This document shows, piece by piece, positions 60,368-64,000 of a stretch of DNA of 64,000 bases. Numbering within the stretch: the stretch's first letter is position 1; each line of letters starts with the position of its first letter. The translations under genes were made by a program, and so were the position numbers. The notes beneath the pieces were generated by a model. That model made no database searches, was not told where the DNA came from, and worked only from the letters and a program-made list of their open reading frames with translations. Source of the DNA: Halomonas cupida (lineage in GTDB: Bacteria > Pseudomonadota > Gammaproteobacteria > Pseudomonadales > Halomonadaceae); assembly GCF_900142755.1 (NCBI RefSeq), contig NZ_FRCA01000010.1:124001-188000 (forward strand), given 5' to 3'.

Positions 60368-60942
60368 GCGGCTGCGGCCTCGTGATCAGAGACACAAACA
60401 CGGCTGATGAGCACCCGCCCAACCGCTCCAACAAGGGCGTCGAGATGTTCGTGATAGGCAGCAAGGTCGCGTGAGTTGGTAATGAAGAACAGCTCGACGA
60501 TCACTCCGCCTGCACGGATGAATGCGAGACGTGAGTGCTGGCCATCGCCTTCGCCCTTGTCGCCTCGATTACTGATGTTCAAGGTGTCAGCGATGGCGGT
60601 GCAGAGTTGATCGCCGAACTCGTCATCCGATGGCGCGGACAGCGTTTCGGTACCGGTGGCACTGGATGACTCAGCAGCATTGCAGTGGAACTCGACAGCG
60701 ATGTCGTGGCGTTTGGCCATCTCGCATGCCTGACGGAGAGGCAGGTTGATGCCAGGTTTACCGTCCCGGGCCAGCACTATCCGGTCAGCCAGGAACTCAT
60801 AAAGCCGGTCGCGGAAGTCCAGCACGATATCCGCTTCATTCAGACCGTTGCCTACGGCTCCGGGGTCGGTCATGGAATGTCCCGCACTGATGAACAGTGA
60901 GCGGGTCTGCAAGGCGACAGGGATAGGCATGGATAATGTCAT
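60364..60942 (-). CDS. Endolysin: N-acetylmuramoyl-L-alanine amidase (Amidase_3 type)
   Basis: A 192-residue zinc amidase: SAGHSMTDPGA (zinc His), NEADIVLDFRDRL (zinc Glu), IAVEFHCNA (zinc His) and GVIVELFFITN (catalytic Glu). It cleaves peptidoglycan stem peptides after the holins open the membrane. No signal peptide, so it depends on the holins. P2 uses a lysozyme (gpK) here instead. Confidence 0.88.
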   Translation of the reverse strand: MTLSMPIPVALQTRSLFISAGHSMTDPGAVGNGLNEADIVLDFRDRLYEFLADRIVLARDGKPGINLPLRQACEMAKRHDIAVEFHCNAAESSSATGTETLSAPSDDEFGDQLCTAIADTLNISNRGDKGEGDGQHSRLAFIRAGGVIVELFFITNSRDLAAYHEHLDALVGAVGRVLISRVCVSDHEAAAA

Positions 60943-60944
60943 GG

Positions 60945-61229
60945 TCAGTGCCTCCGGATCAGATGCAGAGAGCGCAGCAGGTGGGCAAGGTTGCCGCCAT
61001 GGCGCAGCAGCAGGATGGCGAGGGCTCCCATTGAAGCTGCTACGGCAGCTGTCACGGGGCTAGGTAGTGCGACAAAGGGGAGCTTCACAATCACGATGAC
61101 GCTGATGCAGGACATCAACCATGCGAGCCAGGCAATCCCTGGCCGATACCGGCTACCTCGTCGCTGATAGGTGATGAGTCGCAGCAGGATGATGACGGCT
61201 GCAACAACAGCAATATCCGTGAACGTCAT
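60945..61229 (-). CDS. Phage holin (3-TM)
   Basis: A 94-residue membrane protein with three hydrophobic helices (about 5-20, 33-52, 58-76) and a basic C-terminus (LRSLHLIRRH), typical of the phage holin 3 family located before the endolysin. Confidence 0.75.
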   Translation of the reverse strand: MTFTDIAVVAAVIILLRLITYQRRGSRYRPGIAWLAWLMSCISVIVIVKLPFVALPSPVTAAVAASMGALAILLLRHGGNLAHLLRSLHLIRRH

Positions 61230-61567
61230 TTCTTTCCTCCCAGCCAGGATCTCAGATCAAGCGTTCTGACGCTTTCAATGGCTCTCAGCCCAGCTGTCAC
61301 CGCAATGGTGGCGCCAACGAATGCCGAGGCAGCGCTATGTTCGAGATATGAACCGAGGATGGCGGGTCCTCCGAGATATCCGATGACGAAGGAAATCAGC
61401 AGATAGACGAGGCGTACCCATAGCGACAGCCCTTTGGCACTCACAGAGAACAGCAGTGCGCCACAGAAGGCTCCAATGACAGCGTTGGCATCGATACCGG
61501 GGATCTGGGAAATAACAGCGGCTGTCAGGCCTGCAGTACCAGCTGCGATTACATTGGGGTCTGTCAT
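61226..61567 (-). CDS. Second holin/holin-like protein
   Basis: A 113-residue membrane protein with helices at about 8-24, 30-42, 48-62 and 70-95 (VRLVYLLISFVIGYLGGPAILG). Two consecutive holin-like genes are common in P2-like phages; one may be an antiholin. The ATG (MTDPNVIAAG) was preferred to one eight codons upstream. Confidence 0.7.
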   Translation of the reverse strand: MTDPNVIAAGTAGLTAAVISQIPGIDANAVIGAFCGALLFSVSAKGLSLWVRLVYLLISFVIGYLGGPAILGSYLEHSAASAFVGATIAVTAGLRAIESVRTLDLRSWLGGKK

Positions 61568-61581
61568 GGTGTTCCTCTGCG

Positions 61582-61791
61582 TTATGTCCACAGCTGTACG
61601 GTGTCAATCCGACGGGTGGTCGGCTCGGTCTCGGGCAGCAGAATGAGTGTGCCCTCGGGCAGTACTGGCCCGAGCTCGGCAAGGCCCGGATTGAGCCGCA
61701 GTGCTCGCTCGGTCACCTCGGCAGTACTGCCGAAGGTGCGATAGCAGATCTGGTCGAGGGTCTCGCCTTGATTCGCTCGCACGGTGCGCAC
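61582..61791 (-). CDS. X: Tail protein gpX (LysM-like)
   Basis: A 69-residue LysM-like tail protein: QGETLDQICYRTFGSTAEVTERALRLNPGLAELG then LPEGTLILLPE. The GTG start overlaps the L stop (TAGTG). Confidence 0.92.
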   Translation of the reverse strand: MRTVRANQGETLDQICYRTFGSTAEVTERALRLNPGLAELGPVLPEGTLILLPETEPTTRRIDTVQLWT

Positions 61792-62261
61792 TAGATCAGC
61801 TCCACGACGGTATGGTTGCGGTCCTGGATCTCCGCGACAGCCCAGCGAGCATCTCGTCGGTAGTCATCAGCAGCCAGATCCGCTACTTCCCCACGCTCGT
61901 CGCCAGAGTTGGTCGCCGACACTTCGCGGTACCGCTCCAGTAGTGATGCATGCGCAGTGGCGTAGACGGCGCGTCGATACAGCAATGGATAGATGCCGGG
62001 TGCCTGCCAGTTCGGGGGTGTCGCGTCCTCGATGGTGGCGGCGCCGTTCTCCTGTTGCTCGGCTTGCCATGTCCGGAGCTGGCGGTTGATGTCCGCCATG
62101 GCCACGCGCAATGCATACTCGACACGCTCATTGGTGATCGCGTCGATGATGCGCTCGGCCTTTCGAAAGTCGGCCGGCTCTATCTGAGGCCAGAAGCCGT
62201 TATTGTCGAGCGGGGTGGCCGGAGTCGGCTCCGAGTTGTAACCAGCAGCGATGAGTGACAT
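61791..62261 (-). CDS. L: Head completion/stabilisation protein gpL
   Basis: A 156-residue gpL homologue: FWPQIEPADFRKAERIID, VEYALRVAMADINRQLRTW and LYRRAVYATAHASLLERYREV. Prepares the filled head for tail joining. Confidence 0.93.
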   Translation of the reverse strand: MSLIAAGYNSEPTPATPLDNNGFWPQIEPADFRKAERIIDAITNERVEYALRVAMADINRQLRTWQAEQQENGAATIEDATPPNWQAPGIYPLLYRRAVYATAHASLLERYREVSATNSGDERGEVADLAADDYRRDARWAVAEIQDRNHTVVELI

Positions 62262-62365
62262 GGCAGCCTCTGTAGGAAGGGGGTGGGCCGGGATCTACGA
62301 TGTGGGACCGTGGTCCGATCTCCCCCGGCGCCCCCTTGGGGTCGGCGTGCGACTCGGTTGAGTGG

Positions 62366-63082
62366 TCAGGCGTTGGCCTGGCCTCCTGCGTTCTGTTGCT
62401 TGGCCTGGCGCTCCAGATTCTCGATGTCCTTCTTCACGCCGACCTTGTCGTTGAGCTCAAGAGCACGACGAAGATGCTTGAGCGCTTCGTCGATGCTATT
62501 GCCCTTGTCGCGGTAGGCGTAACCGAGCGCCTTGTGCAGCTTGGCTCGCACCTGGTCGTGCATATCGGCGTCGCGTGTCAGCGCCTCGGCGGTTACCAGG
62601 TGCATGACCAGATGAGCCGCTTCCTCGCTGTTGTCACTGCCGCCAGCTTCGCCCTTGCTGGCCTGCAATTGCTTGAGGGCTTCCTCGGCGACCTGTTCCG
62701 CCACCAGCGAGGCGGTGTCGCGTTCGAAGCGATCAGGGGTGTCGAGACCATGCTTGATGGCGTATTCGGCGATAGTCAGTGCACCGGCGATATCTCCGAC
62801 ATCCAGACGCCAGAGCATGACGGTCACCAGAACATCGTCCTGAGCGCCGGCACCTGCCGATAGCACACCATCGACATAGGGGGCGAACTGAGGCAGCAAC
62901 TCACGTTTGCGGGCAACCTTGGCCTCGACGGACTTGATGCCCTTGAGGGCTTGGCGAGCCTCCCAAAGAGCGGCGGCAAACAACTCGTACTGCTGGCCGG
63001 TCTGAGGCAGGCCGGGTGCAGCGTCACCCGCCGCGTTCGCGGCGGTGACGCGCTGATAATGCTTTCGGGCAGGGCTGTGCAT
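62366..63082 (-). CDS. M: Terminase small subunit gpM (endonuclease)
   Basis: A 238-residue P2 gpM family protein with MHSPARKHYQRVTAANAAG, LLPQFAPYVDGVLSAGAGAQDDVLVTVMLWRLDVGDI and a C-terminal helical repeat (LGYAYRDKGNSIDEALKHLRRALELNDKVGVKKDI). AAGGAG lies 6 nt before the ATG, and the upstream longer frame within gene N is rejected. Cuts cos DNA during packaging with gpP. Confidence 0.92.
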   Translation of the reverse strand: MHSPARKHYQRVTAANAAGDAAPGLPQTGQQYELFAAALWEARQALKGIKSVEAKVARKRELLPQFAPYVDGVLSAGAGAQDDVLVTVMLWRLDVGDIAGALTIAEYAIKHGLDTPDRFERDTASLVAEQVAEEALKQLQASKGEAGGSDNSEEAAHLVMHLVTAEALTRDADMHDQVRAKLHKALGYAYRDKGNSIDEALKHLRRALELNDKVGVKKDIENLERQAKQQNAGGQANA

Positions 63083-63092
63083 GATTGGCTCC

Positions 63093-64000
63093 TTACGCTG
63101 ACCAGTCGCCGAATACGATGTTCTCGACCAGGCAGCCAGCCCCAAAATCCTCGACAACGTAGGCGTCATTGGAGCTTTCGTAGTTCTCCACTCGCTTACG
63201 CTCAGGCTTTTCCTTGATGTAGCGACGGCGGCTGCCGCGCTGCCAGTAGATGGAAAGGTTTTCCGGCATGGTGATGAATAGCGAACCGTCGGGGAAGAAG
63301 GGCACCCGAGCCGCTTGCAGACCGCCCATGCGCTTCTGACTGATGACCATGTCGAGGGCGCGACTTTCGGTCGGGGTGCCAGCGTGCTCCTGCAGCATGG
63401 GGAAGTACTTGTCGGCGAGTATCTTGCGACCACAAATGACGCGCAGATCGGTGGACTCCTGGTGCCATGGGTCGATCATCTCGTTGACCACATCAAACAC
63501 GAGAGCATCGAGGTTGGCGTAGTCGCCGCCGGGGCCGACGCGAACTTCGCCCACGTTGGTGCCTTCTGCCAGCACCCGAGCCTCGGCCCGCTCGCGGTAG
63601 TGCTGGAGCCAGCCCTTGTTGACGTCCTGCAGCAGCGGGTTGGCGATACGGTCGGTTTCGGCAGCCGCTGTCTCTCCGTTGAAGCCGATCATGATGCGGT
63701 CGAGCGCCTGTTGCCGAATGATGGCGTTCCGCACCCGGGTCTGGAAGTCGGCAAATTTGGCCCAGACATCCAACTTGCTCCAACGTAGGAAAGTGTCGTA
63801 TTCGGTCGAGAAGCACTCGTAGCCCTGCGAATCCATCGTAGTGAGGTCGCGCGGCTGACGATCGTTCTGGTCGACATTCGTACGGCCAGCGATGGGACCA
63901 CTGATGCCCAGGCCGATCTTTTCACCCTTCAGATCATCTACGCCGATGATATTGATCAGGCCGAGGAAAGCGCTTGATTCCTGGATCTTGCTTTCCAGGG
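63093..64000 (-). CDS. N: Major capsid protein gpN (5' end beyond window)
   Basis: The frame stays open to the right edge, giving 302 residues without the N-terminus (P2 gpN is about 357). Visible landmarks: IQESSAFLGLINIIGVDDLKGEKIGLGISG, RQPRDLTTMDSQGYECFSTEYDTFLRWSKLD, GWLQHYRERA and a C-terminal FVDEDYVVEDFGAG-like run (YVVEDFGAGCLVENIVFGDW). An apparent ATG at 63836 is internal. The scaffold/protease gene O should lie just past the edge. Confidence 0.93.
   Translation of the reverse strand, partial: LESKIQESSAFLGLINIIGVDDLKGEKIGLGISGPIAGRTNVDQNDRQPRDLTTMDSQGYECFSTEYDTFLRWSKLDVWAKFADFQTRVRNAIIRQQALDRIMIGFNGETAAAETDRIANPLLQDVNKGWLQHYRERAEARVLAEGTNVGEVRVGPGGDYANLDALVFDVVNEMIDPWHQESTDLRVICGRKILADKYFPMLQEHAGTPTESRALDMVISQKRMGGLQAARVPFFPDGSLFITMPENLSIYWQRGSRRRYIKEKPERKRVENYESSNDAYVVEDFGAGCLVENIVFGDWSA

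Noticed and set aside
62275-62300. Third Ogr-like site (GATCTAC half) upstream of gene L
   Set aside because: Only one half resembles the 23-bp dyad and the partner TGT arm is missing; no promoter is expected within the head operon.
62366-63433. 355-residue form of gpM
   Set aside because: The extra N-terminal part overlaps gene N out of frame, while a strong AAGGAG sits before the ATG at 63082.
63093-63836. Complete 247-residue gene starting at 63836
   Set aside because: The frame continues upstream with clear capsid gpN sequence to the window edge, so that ATG is internal.

Overview
The window is GC-rich, densely packed bacterial DNA, most likely from a halophilic gammaproteobacterium of the Halomonadaceae. 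That placement is inferred from overall gene content and style. No rRNA or other phylogenetic marker is present.

Positions 1-9,400 are chromosomal metabolic genes. They comprise the end of a DUF1028 gene, an allantoate/carbamoyl amidohydrolase with a convergent FCD-type GntR regulator, a membrane-bound GGDEF-EAL protein, and a leftward sugar-acid operon (FCD regulator, D-galactonate dehydratase DgoD, SMP-30 lactonase, SDR dehydrogenase). Two intergenic elements built from heptamer arrays (GAGCTAC and GAGCCAC) with inverted partner arrays flank the dgoD-regulator pair.

Positions 9,680-26,902 form one leftward operon-like run of 18 genes that reads as a complete aryl polyene (APE) type II polyketide cluster. 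In transcription order: chain-length factor (apeC-like), acyltransferase, two ACPs, membrane protein, a fused AMP-ligase/dehydratase, glycosyltransferase, LpxL-like acyltransferase, aromatic amino acid ammonia lyase, thioesterase, LolA-like carrier, MMPL exporter, halogenase-like flavoprotein, ketosynthase, dehydratase, ketoreductase, second ketosynthase, a small secreted protein and an Sfp-type phosphopantetheinyl transferase. Most junctions overlap by 1-29 bases. A perfect 12-bp palindrome lies about 40 bp upstream of the first gene.

Positions 27,248-33,944 hold an outer-membrane porin, a Tat-signal sugar isomerase-like protein preceded by a perfect LacI-type operator, a DUF1090 protein, an AadA-like nucleotidyltransferase coupled to a PhnB-like VOC protein, and a divergent AraC regulator/MFS transporter pair.

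From 34,095 to the right edge is a P2/phiCTX-like prophage. Its left end is a 48-nt 3' remnant of tRNA-Pro(CGG), followed by the tyrosine integrase. The leftward early region carries a candidate excisionase, a C5 DNA methyltransferase whose gene is almost wholly overlapped in another frame by a second conserved-looking protein, DksA- and Ogr-type zinc proteins, and the P2 gpA-type HUH replication protein. An S24 repressor reads rightward, followed by an AT-rich cargo cassette: a membrane protein, a catalytically dead UmuD-like fold and a KAP-family P-loop NTPase. The leftward late genes run N-M-L-X-holins-amidase-Rz/Rz1-R-S-V-PAAR-W-J-I-H-assembly-FI-FII-E/E'-T-U-D, with a T TTT TTG frameshift site in E and two matching 23-bp dyads at the V and FI operons. 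The capsid gene N is cut by the right edge. O, P, Q and an intact tRNA-Pro are expected beyond it.
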